Part shown: positions 9,520-18,462 of the stretch, piece after piece
How positions within the stretch are numbered: the stretch's first letter is position 1
Layout: every line of letters starts with the position of its first letter
DNA from: Bacteroidia bacterium
Lineage (GTDB): Bacteria; Bacteroidota; Bacteroidia; Flavobacteriales; Flavobacteriaceae
Direction: 5' to 3'
NCBI GenBank assembly: GCA_030428865.1
Contig: JAUIEK010000001.1
Span: 124,001 to 188,000 of the forward strand
Length of the DNA: 64,000 nucleotides
Program-made: the position numbers and the translations under genes
Notes under the pieces: model-generated
The model's database searches: none
What the model saw: only the letters and a program-made list of their open reading frames with translations
Told to the model about the DNA's origin: nothing

Positions 9520-9629
9520 GATTATTTGTGGTTAGTTCGTTTTTCTTTAAGACAATCTTTGTGCCAAAATGTTACAAAGAACTCTCTAAAAATTACCTTG
9601 TTTAATAAAAAATTAACATTTCTGATGTG

Positions 9630-9637
9630 TATCTTTG
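9630..9637 (+). promoter_or_regulatory. -7 box of the TPR-protein gene
   Basis: TATCTTTG ends only 7 nt before the ATG at 9645. Transcription would start at or within a base or two of the start codon, so the message may be leaderless. No -33 TTG at the normal distance. Confidence 0.55.
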
Positions 9638-9644
9638 ATTGTGT

Positions 9645-11420
9645 ATGAAAAACCTACTCCTTTATATATTTCTACTAATCAGTGTATTATCGTTTTCTCA
9701 AAACGAATCCTCACTAGCAGAAAGCTATTATAAAGAAGCAGCATATGAAAAAGCAATTCCTCTCTATCAAAAATTAGTAAAAAGCAATTCGTTTAATACT
9801 TTTTATTCAAAAAGACTAATCACTTGTTATCAAGAAATCAGTTTATTTGATAAATCTCATGAACATATCACTAATCTCATTCAGCAAAATTCTTATCAAA
9901 CCTTTTGGTATGTAGAATTAGGATTTAATTACCAAAAACAACAAAAAGATAGTTTAGCTGCTATTCAATATCAAAAAGCAATTGATGCTATTAAATCAAA
10001 CCCTAATATTGGCGGAATTACAGGTAGATTTTTTAAAGAAAATAGTCTGCTAGATTATGCTGTTAAAGCATATGAATTAACTATGGAATTGAATCAATAT
10101 GCTAATTATGAATTTCAACTGGCTATAATTTACGGTGAACAAGGTGAGGTAGACAAAATGTTTAATTCATATCTAAATCTTATTGAAACTAATGCTGATC
10201 ATGTTGGAGCTGTACAACGAATTGCTAGTAACTACATTACAGAAAACCCAAACAATACATATAATATTGCTCTTAGAAAAGCTTTGATCAAAAAACTTGT
10301 TCAAAACCCAAATACTACTTGGAATAAGATTCTTAGTTGGCTTTATACCAATCAGGAAGAATACCAAAAAGCGTTCATTCAAGAGCAAGCAATTTTTAAG
10401 AGAGAATCCGAAGGAGTAAGTAGGCTAGTCACTTTAGGAAAAGTTGCATACAGCAATCAGGTTTTTGATGTTTCAAAAGATGTTTTTCATTTTGTATTAA
10501 ACAATTCGGTGTCTACAGATAACAAACTGGAAGCTGAATTGTTTCTACTAAAAATCGCGAGAGAAAACAAATCAGAAAATACTATTGATTTATTTAAAAA
10601 CACCTTGAATACTTACGGCTATACCGTAAATACTGTTTTAATACAAAAAGAATATGCTGATTTTTTAACATTCACATTGAATCAGCCAGATAAAGCTAAA
10701 GCTATTCTTGAAAACGCGCTAAAATTGAATCTTTCAAAATTTGAAAAAGCGAGAATAAAATTAAAGTTAGGCGATATTTTTGTCTTTATAAATCAGTTTA
10801 ATAGTGCTCTTGTTCTATTTTCTCAAGTTCAATCCCAACTAAAAAATCATCCGTTAGGACAACAAGCTCGATTTAAGGTTGCAGAAGCTTCTTTTTTTAA
10901 AAATGATTTTAAGTGGGCAAAAACACAACTAAAAGTGTTAAAAGGTTCAACATCTCAACTAATTGCAAACGATGCTGCTGATCTGTTTTTGATCATTTCT
11001 GATAATGAACCTAGAGATTCTTTACCAACAGGACTTCCTGATTTTGCCAAAGCAAAATTGCTCAGCTATCAGAACAAAAATAAAGAAGCTATTAGTGTTT
11101 ATAACATCATTTTAAATCGCTTTAAAGGACAAAATATTGAGGATGAAGCACTATTAGAACTCGCAAAACTCTACAAAAAGAAAACTCTTTTTAATGATGC
11201 ATTAAATACACTACAAAAACTCATTAACATTGATAAAAATGGAATATTTGTTGATGATGCATATTATATGGCTGCCGAGATATATAAGAATAATATAAAA
11301 GACAGAGAAAAAGCTTTAGAATACTATCAAAAGATTATTTTTGAACAAGCATCTAGTATTTACCTTGTTGAAGCCAGAAAAAAATTTAGGTTGCTACGAG
11401 GAGACAATATAAACCAATAA
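9645..11420 (+). CDS. Secreted tetratricopeptide-repeat protein
   Basis: A 591-aa protein with a signal peptide (MKNLLLYIFLLISVLSFSQ), followed by TPR-like helical repeats along its whole length. Clear units include AESYYKEAAYEKAIPLYQKL at about 27-46 and another near the C-terminus (DREKALEYYQKIIFEQ). Such proteins are periplasmic or outer-membrane-associated scaffolds. No enzyme motif is visible. The ATG at 9645 is preferred over the TTG at 9639, which would sit directly on the promoter. The DUF4286 gene starts 16 nt after its stop. Confidence 0.85.
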   Translation: MKNLLLYIFLLISVLSFSQNESSLAESYYKEAAYEKAIPLYQKLVKSNSFNTFYSKRLITCYQEISLFDKSHEHITNLIQQNSYQTFWYVELGFNYQKQQKDSLAAIQYQKAIDAIKSNPNIGGITGRFFKENSLLDYAVKAYELTMELNQYANYEFQLAIIYGEQGEVDKMFNSYLNLIETNADHVGAVQRIASNYITENPNNTYNIALRKALIKKLVQNPNTTWNKILSWLYTNQEEYQKAFIQEQAIFKRESEGVSRLVTLGKVAYSNQVFDVSKDVFHFVLNNSVSTDNKLEAELFLLKIARENKSENTIDLFKNTLNTYGYTVNTVLIQKEYADFLTFTLNQPDKAKAILENALKLNLSKFEKARIKLKLGDIFVFINQFNSALVLFSQVQSQLKNHPLGQQARFKVAEASFFKNDFKWAKTQLKVLKGSTSQLIANDAADLFLIISDNEPRDSLPTGLPDFAKAKLLSYQNKNKEAISVYNIILNRFKGQNIEDEALLELAKLYKKKTLFNDALNTLQKLINIDKNGIFVDDAYYMAAEIYKNNIKDREKALEYYQKIIFEQASSIYLVEARKKFRLLRGDNINQ

Positions 11421-11436
11421 CCATAAAGCAGAGACT

Positions 11437-11766
11437 ATGTACATTTACAACGTAACCATAAATATAGACAACAGTGTTCATGACGAGTGGCTATCTTGGA
11501 TTGAAGATCACATACAAGAAGTATTAGCTACAGGAAGGTTTGTTTCTGCCAAACTTACACAAGTATTAGTTGAAGAAGAAATGGGCGGAGTAACTTATTC
11601 TATTCAATACACCGCAAACAACAGAGAAGATTTAGATGATTATTATAAAATAGATGCACCTAGATTACGAGGTGATGGAATTGCTCGTTTTGGAGACAAA
11701 ATGGTAGCTTTTAGAACCGAATTAAAGGTTGTCAATGAGTTTTACCCTGCCAGTATAAGCAATTAG
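11437..11766 (+). CDS. DUF4286 family protein
   Basis: A small soluble protein of 109 aa that matches the DUF4286 pattern: [11 protein letters not shown] at the start, a central [14 protein letters not shown] segment, and a C-terminal [15 protein letters not shown] strand. Function is unknown. It is followed by rsmA after one base, an order common in Bacteroidota, which suggests co-transcription with ribosome maturation genes. Confidence 0.85.
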   Translation: MYIYNVTINIDNSVHDEWLSWIEDHIQEVLATGRFVSAKLTQVLVEEEMGGVTYSIQYTANNREDLDDYYKIDAPRLRGDGIARFGDKMVAFRTELKVVNEFYPASISN

Positions 11767-11767
11767 C

Positions 11768-12571
11768 ATGGCTGTTAGGGCAAAAAAACATTTGGGGCAA
11801 CATTTTTTAAGAAAAGAATCTATTGCTAAAAAAATTGCAGATTCTCTATCTGAAGATGGCTACGAAAATATTCTAGAGATTGGTCCTGGTATGGGAGTAT
11901 TAACAAAGTATTTACTCCAAAAAAAGAGTCGTATTACAGTAATGGAGTTAGATTCAGAATCAGTTCAATATCTTCAAAATGACTTTAAACAAGAACTCTT
12001 AAACCGAAATACAGAGCCAGAAAAGTTTCAAATAATAGAAGGTGATTTTTTACAAGCCAATTTAGCTTCAATCTTTAATAAAAAGCCTTTTGCTATTATA
12101 GGTAATTTTCCGTATAATATATCTTCTCAAATTGTTTTTAAAACGCTTGAAAATAGAGAATTAATTCCCGAGTTTGCTGGAATGTTTCAAAAAGAAGTAG
12201 CTCAGCGAATTGCAGAAAAAAATGGTTCTAAAACGTACGGAATTTTATCTGTTCTTTGTCAAGCTTTTTATGATGTTGAATACCTATTTACTGTTCCGCC
12301 AAACGTCTTTAATCCGCCACCGAAAGTAGATTCGGGCGTTATTAAAATGACTCGTAAAAAAAACTATCATCTTCCTGTTGATGAATCATTGTTTTTTAAA
12401 GTTGTAAAAACAGCTTTTAATCAGCGAAGAAAAATGCTTCGGTCTAGTCTAAAATCGCTAATTTCTTCGGAATCTTTAAAAGAAGACCCTATCTTTGCGA
12501 TGCGTCCAGAACAATTATCTGTAACAGAATTTGTTAGTCTGACACAAAAAGTCGCAAATCATGTCATTTGA
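11768..12571 (+). CDS. rsmA: 16S rRNA dimethyladenosine transferase RsmA (KsgA)
   Basis: An AdoMet methyltransferase of 267 aa that dimethylates two adjacent adenines in the 3' hairpin of 16S rRNA. Visible motifs are the N-terminal KKHLGQHFL, the AdoMet loop [13 protein letters not shown] and the catalytic [11 protein letters not shown] (usual NLPYNI with Leu to Phe). The basic C-terminal domain has [13 protein letters not shown]. Starts one base after DUF4286 and overlaps mgtE by 11 nt, so the three are translationally coupled. Confidence 0.96.
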   Translation: MAVRAKKHLGQHFLRKESIAKKIADSLSEDGYENILEIGPGMGVLTKYLLQKKSRITVMELDSESVQYLQNDFKQELLNRNTEPEKFQIIEGDFLQANLASIFNKKPFAIIGNFPYNISSQIVFKTLENRELIPEFAGMFQKEVAQRIAEKNGSKTYGILSVLCQAFYDVEYLFTVPPNVFNPPPKVDSGVIKMTRKKNYHLPVDESLFFKVVKTAFNQRRKMLRSSLKSLISSESLKEDPIFAMRPEQLSVTEFVSLTQKVANHVI

Positions 12572-13910
12572 AATTACAAAAGAGCTTTTACAAACCGTTT
12601 CTTCTCATGTAGAAGTTTCTAATGATGTGGCATTATCTAGTTTATTTCAAGATATGCATCATGCAGATATTGCAGAAGTGCTAGACGAAATTTCTTTTGA
12701 TGAAGCTGTGTACATTATCAAGTTGTTAGATAGCCAGACTACCTCCGAAGTCTTGATGGATTTAGATGTCGATATCAGAGAAAAAATCTTGCGAAATTTA
12801 TCTGCAAAAGAAATTGCAGATGAAGTTTTAGAGCTAGACACAGATGATGCGGCAGATATTATTGGGGAGTTGCCAGAAGAGCGTCAAGAGGCTGTAATTT
12901 CTCAAATTGAAGACGAAGAGCATGCAAAAGAAATTGAAGAACTCTTAACGTATGAAGATTACACTGCGGGTAGTTTAATGGCAAAAGAATTGGTAAAAGT
13001 GAATGAAAACTGGACAGTCACTAAATGTGTTCGTGAAATGCGAGTACAGGCCGAAGAAGTTACAAGAGTTCATTCCATTTATGTGGTAAATGATCAGGGA
13101 AAGTTAAAAGGGAGGCTTTCTTTAAAAGATCTTTTAGTAGCTCCTGCGCGTGCTCATATTGCAGATGTATACATACCTAAAGTAGATTTTGTAAAGGTAA
13201 ATGATGACTTAGACGAAGTTTCAAACATCATGCGGAAATACGATTTAGAGGCGATTCCTGTTGTTGATGAAAATGATATTCTACTAGGTAGAATTACCAT
13301 TGACGATATGGTTGATGTAATTAAGGAAGAGGCAGACAAAGATTATCAATTAGCTGCTGGTTTAATGGATGATGTTGAAGCAGATGATACTATTTTTGAA
13401 CTAACAAAAGCTCGATTGCCTTGGCTCATTTTAGGTTTGTTTGGTGGTTTAGGAAGCGTGCTTATCATGGAAGGTTTTGAAAGCGCTATGAATAATTACA
13501 AAGAACTTTTTTTCTTTACACCGCTCATCGCTGCAATGGCAGGAAACGTAGGTGTTCAATCATCTGCAATTATTGTACAAGGTTTAGCAAATGATACTGT
13601 AAAAGGAAGCTTATTTAATCGGTTGTTAAAAGAAATTGGCTTAAGCCTTATAAACGGTGTTGTATTAGGTGTTATCTTAATTGCAGTTGGGCCGCTAATG
13701 GGTTTACAATCACAATTTAGTTTGACTATATCTATTTCTATGCTTTGTGTTATTATTGTTGCGTCACTTGTTGGCACCTTTGTTCCCATTGTTTTAGATA
13801 GAAGAGGAATTGACCCAGCAATTGCAACAGGTCCGTTTATTACAACCAGTAATGATATCTTTGGAATTTTTCTATTCTTCGTAATCGCGAAGGCTATTCT
13901 TGTTTTTTAA
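12561..13910 (+). CDS. mgtE: Magnesium transporter MgtE
   Basis: An inner-membrane Mg2+ channel/transporter of 449 aa. Domains in order: acidic MgtE_N helical domain (about 10-130), two CBS domains (about 133-255), a connecting helix, and five membrane helices (about 285-449). The membrane part contains the family stretches [20 protein letters not shown] and [18 protein letters not shown]. The cytosolic part senses Mg2+. Its start overlaps the end of rsmA, and its 3' end overlaps the convergent rRNA/tRNA methylase gene by 17 nt. Confidence 0.95.
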   Translation: MSFEITKELLQTVSSHVEVSNDVALSSLFQDMHHADIAEVLDEISFDEAVYIIKLLDSQTTSEVLMDLDVDIREKILRNLSAKEIADEVLELDTDDAADIIGELPEERQEAVISQIEDEEHAKEIEELLTYEDYTAGSLMAKELVKVNENWTVTKCVREMRVQAEEVTRVHSIYVVNDQGKLKGRLSLKDLLVAPARAHIADVYIPKVDFVKVNDDLDEVSNIMRKYDLEAIPVVDENDILLGRITIDDMVDVIKEEADKDYQLAAGLMDDVEADDTIFELTKARLPWLILGLFGGLGSVLIMEGFESAMNNYKELFFFTPLIAAMAGNVGVQSSAIIVQGLANDTVKGSLFNRLLKEIGLSLINGVVLGVILIAVGPLMGLQSQFSLTISISMLCVIIVASLVGTFVPIVLDRRGIDPAIATGPFITTSNDIFGIFLFFVIAKAILVF

Positions 13911-14430
13911 GTTTTAAAAACAAATCCCACAAAACAATTCCGCAGCTCACAGAAATGTTTAATGAATGTTTGGTTCCAAACTGAGGAATTTCTACACAAT
14001 AATCCGTTTCACAAACAATGCTTTGCTGTACACCTTTCACCTCATTACCAAAAACAACTGCGTAAGTTGTATTTGGGTTTATTCTAAAATCATTTAGTTT
14101 AACACTGTTATCCGCTTGCTCTACTGAAATTGTTACAATGTTTTGTTCTTTTAATTTTTTTATAAGTAAAAGCGCATCATCTACATACTCCCAATCTACA
14201 GATTCAGTTGCTCCTAATGCTGTTTTGTGAATGTCTTTGTGAGGTGGCACAGCTGTAATGCCACACAAGTAGATTTTTTTAATTAAAAAAGCATCGCTTG
14301 TTCTAAAAACAGATCCAATGTTATTTAGACTTCTTATGTTGTCTAAGATGATGATAAGTGGCGTTTTAGATTGATTTTTAAACTCATCAACCGAAATTCT
14401 ATCCAACTCATTCGTCTTAAGTTTTCTCAT
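13894..14430 (-). CDS. SpoU/TrmH-family RNA 2'-O-methyltransferase
   Basis: A protein of 178 aa with the three SPOUT motifs: NIRSLNNIGSVFRTSDAF (about 31-48), AVVFGNEVKGV (about 128-138) and IPQFGTKHSLNISVSCGIVL (about 150-170). It lacks the extra N-terminal substrate-binding domain of RlmB, so it is a short TrmH/TrmL-like enzyme. The RNA target is not evident. Convergent with mgtE and divergent from mutS. Confidence 0.88.
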   Translation of the reverse strand: MRKLKTNELDRISVDEFKNQSKTPLIIILDNIRSLNNIGSVFRTSDAFLIKKIYLCGITAVPPHKDIHKTALGATESVDWEYVDDALLLIKKLKEQNIVTISVEQADNSVKLNDFRINPNTTYAVVFGNEVKGVQQSIVCETDYCVEIPQFGTKHSLNISVSCGIVLWDLFLKLKKQE

Positions 14431-14494
14431 AAAAAGTTCGTTTTTTATTGCTGATTCTTTAGTTTCGTAAAACTAAATGAAAAAATCCTAAAAC

Positions 14495-17104
14495 TTGGGA
14501 AAAACTAGCAGCAAAAAGGTTACTCCTTTAATGAAACAATACAACAGTATTAAAGCAAAATATCCTGATGCTATGCTGTTGTTTCGTGTGGGAGACTTTT
14601 ATGAAACTTTTGGAGAAGATGCAAAGAAAGCTGCAGACGTTCTAGGAATTATTTTAACCAAAAGAGGAGCTGGAAGTGAGAGCGAAACAGCTTTGGCTGG
14701 ATTTCCTCATCATTCGTTAAACACGTATTTACCCAAGTTAGTGAAAGCTGGAATGCGAGTGGCTATCTGTGACCAATTAGAAAACCCTAAACTGACTAAA
14801 AACATAGTGAAAAGAGGAGTTACTGAATTAGTTACTCCTGGTGTTTCAATGAATGACGAGGTGCTACAATCAAAAAGTAATAATTTCCTTGCTGCTATTC
14901 ATTTTGGAAAACGATTTCTGGGTGTTTCTTTTCTAGATGTTTCTACAGGAGAATTCTTAGTATCACAAGGTAATGAAGAATATATAGACAAGCTGTTACA
15001 GAACTTTAATCCGTCTGAAGTTTTAGTTCAAAAACAACATAAAAAGAAGTATCTTGATCTATTTAATGACCGTTATTATTCTTTCTATTTAGATGATTGG
15101 GTTTTTCAAGATGATTACGCTAATGAAACACTTCAAAACCATTTTCAAACCAAAGGCTTACAAGGGTTTGGAATTGCTGATTTAGAAAACGGAATTATTG
15201 CTGCAGGAGCTGTTCTTTATTATTTATCAGAAACACAACATAATAAGCTAGATCACATTCAAAACATTAGCAGAATTGCAGAAGATCATTATGTGTGGAT
15301 GGATCGCTTTACTGTGAGAAATCTTGAATTGTATCAATCTTCTTCTGTAAACGCTGTAACGCTTCTAGATATAATTGACAAAACGACCTCTGCAATGGGG
15401 AGCAGGCTTTTAAAACGTTGGCTAGCGCTTCCTCTCAAAAATATCGAGGAAATTGAACAACGGCATCAACTGGTTAAGTTTTGCATTGACAATGATTCTT
15501 TTTTTGAACTGAGTAAAAATCAGCTTCAAAAAATTAGCGATATAGAACGTTTAATCTCTAAAGTTGCTACAGGAAAAGTTTCTCCTAGAGAAATGATTTT
15601 CTTAAAACAATCTTTAGAAGCTATTATTCCAATAAAAACATTTTGTCTTGATTCCTCTCACAAACCCATACAAAAACTGGGAAATTCATTCTCAGATTGT
15701 TCAGCGGTTATTCAACAAATAACATCTTCTCTTCAAGAAGATGCTCCAGTAAATATTGCTAAAGGAAATGCAATAAAACAAGGTGTTTCTTCTGAGTTAG
15801 ATGAATTACGATCCATTGCTACATCAGGAAAAAATTATTTGGATGAAATGCTAGAGAGAGAAACGGAAAAGACCGGAATCCCTAGCTTAAAGATTGCGTT
15901 TAATAATGTGTTTGGTTATTATATTGAGGTTAGAAATACGCATAAAAACAAAGTGCCAGAAAATTGGATTCGTAAACAAACTTTGGTAAGTGCAGAAAGA
16001 TATATCACAGATGAGCTAAAAGAATACGAAACCAAAATTTTAGGAGCAGAAGAACGAATTGCTGAACTAGAACAAGAGTTGTTTTTACAACTTATTTATA
16101 GTGTGGTTACGTATGTAAAGCCTATCCAACAAAATGCGCAAACAATTGCTAAGCTAGACTGTATTTTGTCATTTGCTCAGCTTGCTATCGAAAATAATTA
16201 TATAAAACCTACTGTAGATAACAGTACCGACATAGAAATTAAAAACGGAAGACATCCTGTTATTGAAAAGCAATTACCAATTGGAGAAGAATATGTTGCT
16301 AATAATATTGTTTTAAATCGAAATCAGCAGCAAATTATCATGATTACAGGGCCCAATATGTCTGGTAAATCTGCTATCCTTAGGCAAACAGCATTAATTG
16401 TTTTGCTGGCTCAAATGGGAAGTTATGTGCCTGCCCAACAAGCCAAGATTGGTGTGATAGATAAGATCTTTACACGAGTTGGAGCCAGTGATAATATATC
16501 TATGGGTGAATCTACCTTTATGGTAGAAATGAATGAAACTGCTTCCATTTTAAATAACATTTCGGAAAGAAGTTTGGTTTTGCTAGATGAAATTGGACGC
16601 GGAACCAGCACATACGATGGTATTTCAATTGCCTGGGCCATTGCAGAATATTTACACGAACATCCAACAAAAGCAAAAACACTCTTCGCTACGCATTACC
16701 ACGAACTAAATGAAATGAGTACTTCTTTTGAGCGCATAAAAAACTACAATGTATCTGTAAAAGAATTGAAGGAAAATATTGTTTTTCTACGAAAATTAGT
16801 AGCGGGTGGTAGTAACCATAGTTTTGGAATTCACGTAGCAAAACTTGCCGGAATGCCTAATCAAGTGATTCATAAGGCTGGAAAAATTTTAAAACAACTA
16901 GAAAAAAACCACACGCAAGAAGAAGTAAAAGACACATTAAAAACGCTACAGCATGAAGATATGCAACTTAGTTTTTTTCAACTGGATGATCCATTACTTG
17001 AGAACATTCGAGATGAAATTCTCTCTACCAATATAGATGCATTAACTCCTATTGAAGCATTAATGAAGTTGAACGAAATAAAACGGATGTTAATAAAGAA
17101 TTAG
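14495..17104 (+). CDS. mutS: DNA mismatch repair protein MutS
   Basis: An 869-aa mismatch-recognition ATPase. The N-terminal domain has the mismatch-wedging FYE motif in FRVGDFYETFGEDA. Connector, lever and clamp domains follow, then the ATPase with Walker A GPNMSGKS (619-626), Walker B LVLLDEIGRGTST and the ATHYHEL histidine. The start is a TTG at 14495: the next in-frame ATG would remove residues close to the wedge domain, and the TTG gives the usual N-terminus. A good terminator follows. Confidence 0.96.
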   Translation: MGKTSSKKVTPLMKQYNSIKAKYPDAMLLFRVGDFYETFGEDAKKAADVLGIILTKRGAGSESETALAGFPHHSLNTYLPKLVKAGMRVAICDQLENPKLTKNIVKRGVTELVTPGVSMNDEVLQSKSNNFLAAIHFGKRFLGVSFLDVSTGEFLVSQGNEEYIDKLLQNFNPSEVLVQKQHKKKYLDLFNDRYYSFYLDDWVFQDDYANETLQNHFQTKGLQGFGIADLENGIIAAGAVLYYLSETQHNKLDHIQNISRIAEDHYVWMDRFTVRNLELYQSSSVNAVTLLDIIDKTTSAMGSRLLKRWLALPLKNIEEIEQRHQLVKFCIDNDSFFELSKNQLQKISDIERLISKVATGKVSPREMIFLKQSLEAIIPIKTFCLDSSHKPIQKLGNSFSDCSAVIQQITSSLQEDAPVNIAKGNAIKQGVSSELDELRSIATSGKNYLDEMLERETEKTGIPSLKIAFNNVFGYYIEVRNTHKNKVPENWIRKQTLVSAERYITDELKEYETKILGAEERIAELEQELFLQLIYSVVTYVKPIQQNAQTIAKLDCILSFAQLAIENNYIKPTVDNSTDIEIKNGRHPVIEKQLPIGEEYVANNIVLNRNQQQIIMITGPNMSGKSAILRQTALIVLLAQMGSYVPAQQAKIGVIDKIFTRVGASDNISMGESTFMVEMNETASILNNISERSLVLLDEIGRGTSTYDGISIAWAIAEYLHEHPTKAKTLFATHYHELNEMSTSFERIKNYNVSVKELKENIVFLRKLVAGGSNHSFGIHVAKLAGMPNQVIHKAGKILKQLEKNHTQEEVKDTLKTLQHEDMQLSFFQLDDPLLENIRDEILSTNIDALTPIEALMKLNEIKRMLIKN

Positions 17105-17122
17105 AGTACTTAAACAAAAAGT

Positions 17123-17157
17123 AAAAAGAGCAAAACCTAAATGTTTTGCTCTTTTTT
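17123..17157. terminator. Bidirectional terminator after mutS
   Basis: A 14-bp stem, AAAAAGAGCAAAAC / GTTTTGCTCTTTTT, with a CTAAAT loop and runs of A and T on the two sides. It separates mutS from the small convergent genes on the minus strand. Confidence 0.9.
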
Positions 17158-17158
17158 G

Positions 17159-17350
17159 TTATTTTTTATTTACCGCGTTGCCATTATTAAGCTTATTTTT
17201 ATTGTAGAAATATAATCCTATCATCAAAGACATCGATATTGCTATTAAGAAAAAAGTTCTAGCACTAATTTCTTTTAATATGAATAATAGGATTGCAAAT
17301 AATTCAATAATGATATAAGTAAACAATAAAATATTCTTAAAAGTTTTCAT
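17159..17350 (-). CDS. Small two-helix membrane protein, unknown
   Basis: A 63-aa product with two hydrophobic segments (about residues 7-27 and 31-50) and a basic, Asn/Lys-rich tail. No family recognised. It is the last gene of the accessory minus-strand block between mutS and tatA and ends right at the mutS terminator. The stretch following its stop resembles that following the small gene at 18297-18458, which may mean local duplication. A role such as immunity or membrane accessory protein is guesswork. Confidence 0.55.
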   Translation of the reverse strand: MKTFKNILLFTYIIIELFAILLFILKEISARTFFLIAISMSLMIGLYFYNKNKLNNGNAVNKK

Positions 17351-17525
17351 AACTCAAATGATTAGCATGTATATAGCGCGGCAATTAATGTTATGGTGTT
17401 TCACTATTCTTCGCTTTTCTCAAAACTGTAATATACAACTAAGGTTAAAAAACAATAATCGCGAAAGTTAAATTTTTATAGCTATTGAGCTACATTAAAT
17501 ATATATCCTGCTTCTTACAACATTT
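17351..17525. other. Intergenic stretch in the accessory block
   Basis: 175 bases with no convincing gene. It holds a short GC-richer patch (GCGCGGCAATTAATG, about 17378-17392) in an otherwise AT-rich context. No promoter box of the TAnnTTTG type was seen for the 63-aa gene. Confidence 0.4.
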
Positions 17526-17822
17526 TTAATTATCTAATTTTTTACTTGGAAATACTGCTAAAATTAAATTAACAAAAGGTATAAGAAATAAAAAGCGGTT
17601 TATTCCTGCATCATTTAATCTTCTAAATCCAATTGCTAAATACGGAATAATCATTAATAATAAATAGACCATATTTAAATATTCAAAACCTATCCAAGAT
17701 TGGATAAAGCCAATAGGAAAGCCTAACAATGAAAAAATCAAAAAGAACATCCAAAATGATTTTAAATTTGATTTGCCATTAAAATCTTTCCATTTAATTA
17801 TGGCTTCAATAAAGTATTTCAT
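17526..17822 (-). CDS. DUF805 family membrane protein
   Basis: A 98-aa membrane protein of DUF805 type: an N-terminal amphipathic stretch (MKYFIEAIIKWKDFNGK), hydrophobic segments near 23-40 and 47-62, and the family-like GFRRLNDAGINRFLFLIP. Function unknown; such proteins are common singletons in Bacteroidota. The open frame continues upstream to 17867, but that part is the repeated promoter element, so the ATG at 17822 (or the adjacent one at 17825) is the likely start. A member of the accessory block. Confidence 0.7.
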   Translation of the reverse strand: MKYFIEAIIKWKDFNGKSNLKSFWMFFLIFSLLGFPIGFIQSWIGFEYLNMVYLLLMIIPYLAIGFRRLNDAGINRFLFLIPFVNLILAVFPSKKLDN

Positions 17823-17848
17823 CATTAAAAGTTTGTATTTTGAAGACA

Positions 17849-17912
17849 GTTTTCTCGGCAAACACAAAGAAAGAAGTCATTACCAGTCAATACCTGTTTT
17901 CAGTGAGGTGCT
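17849..17912 (-). promoter_or_regulatory. Promoter element copy A (shared with 19411-19494)
   Basis: On the minus strand it reads CTCACTGAAAACAGGTA, then TTG (17888-17890), 21 nt, then TGTGTTTG (17859-17866). About 48 of 58 bases match copy B upstream of the lipoprotein gene. The spacing and sequence fit a Bacteroidota promoter with one mismatch in the -7 box. The conserved CACTGAAAAC box just upstream of -33 could be a regulator site. Confidence 0.6.
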
Positions 17913-17934
17913 CAAAAATAAAAAAGAGTCAAAC

Positions 17935-18180
17935 CTACTTATTTTTTAAAATATAACTCATTAAAATAAAGGAATGTCCATACTGGTATAATAAACTTCC
18001 AAATATCTCTTTTTTATTCACTATTTCTTTTTGGTTTAATCTATAATAATCTAAGAAGCATCTATATACATAGTAAATAAACATTCCTATAACAAAAGAG
18101 TAAGAAAACCCTAATAGACCCAATAGAATAACTATTAAAAAAGGCGTGATAAATGCAATATAATAATTAAGTAAGCTCAT
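17935..18180 (-). CDS. Small membrane protein, unknown
   Basis: An 81-aa product with two long hydrophobic segments (about 5-24 and 26-45) and an amphipathic C-terminal half containing the peptide RLNQKEIVNKKEIFG. No family recognised. It lies between the 53-aa membrane gene and promoter copy A, so it is probably read from the lipoprotein promoter unless a terminator at 18249-18274 stops it first. Confidence 0.55.
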   Translation of the reverse strand: MSLLNYYIAFITPFLIVILLGLLGFSYSFVIGMFIYYVYRCFLDYYRLNQKEIVNKKEIFGSLLYQYGHSFILMSYILKNK

Positions 18181-18244
18181 TATTTAAGCAAGATACAAAC
18201 TACAACAGTGAATGATATAGTAAGTGTTATTGTAATTAGTTAAT

Positions 18245-18274
18245 GAAAAAGAGCAAAGCTTTGGTTTTGCTCTT
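18245..18274 (-). terminator. Terminator after the 53-aa membrane gene
   Basis: Minus-strand hairpin AAGAGCAAA / TTTGCTCTT with an 8-nt loop, followed by TTTTTC. Its stem nearly repeats that of the mutS terminator at 17123-17157. Confidence 0.7.
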
Positions 18275-18296
18275 AATTGTTATTTTATTTGCCTTG

Positions 18297-18458
18297 TTAT
18301 GTCACGCTTTTATTATAACTTATTAAAAAAGCAAAAACTGAACCACATAATAACGGAATAAAAAAGGACTTTCCAATTATATATAAAATCAGCGTTCCAA
18401 TAATTTGACTTACTGAAACAAAAATTAAAAATGAAATAAGTTGTTTTTTTGTAAACAT
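18297..18458 (-). CDS. Small two-helix membrane protein, candidate partner of the lipoprotein
   Basis: A 53-aa product, MFTKKQLISFLIFV... , with two hydrophobic segments separated by Gly-Lys-Ser. Its ATG at 18458 lies 4 nt after the stop of the lipoprotein gene, so the two are almost certainly co-translated. The arrangement of a secreted protein with a Gly/Ala-rich tail plus a tiny membrane protein recalls bacteriocin-immunity pairs, but no sequence family supports this. The frame extends to 18494 inside the lipoprotein gene; the tight junction favours the ATG at 18458. Confidence 0.55.
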   Translation of the reverse strand: MFTKKQLISFLIFVSVSQIIGTLILYIIGKSFFIPLLCGSVFAFLISYNKSVT

Positions 18459-18462
18459 AATT

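Noticed and set aside
17378..17400. Possible integron attC-like site near GCGCGGCAATTAATGTTATGG
   Set aside because: No paired, spaced core sites, no second copy and no integrase in the window.
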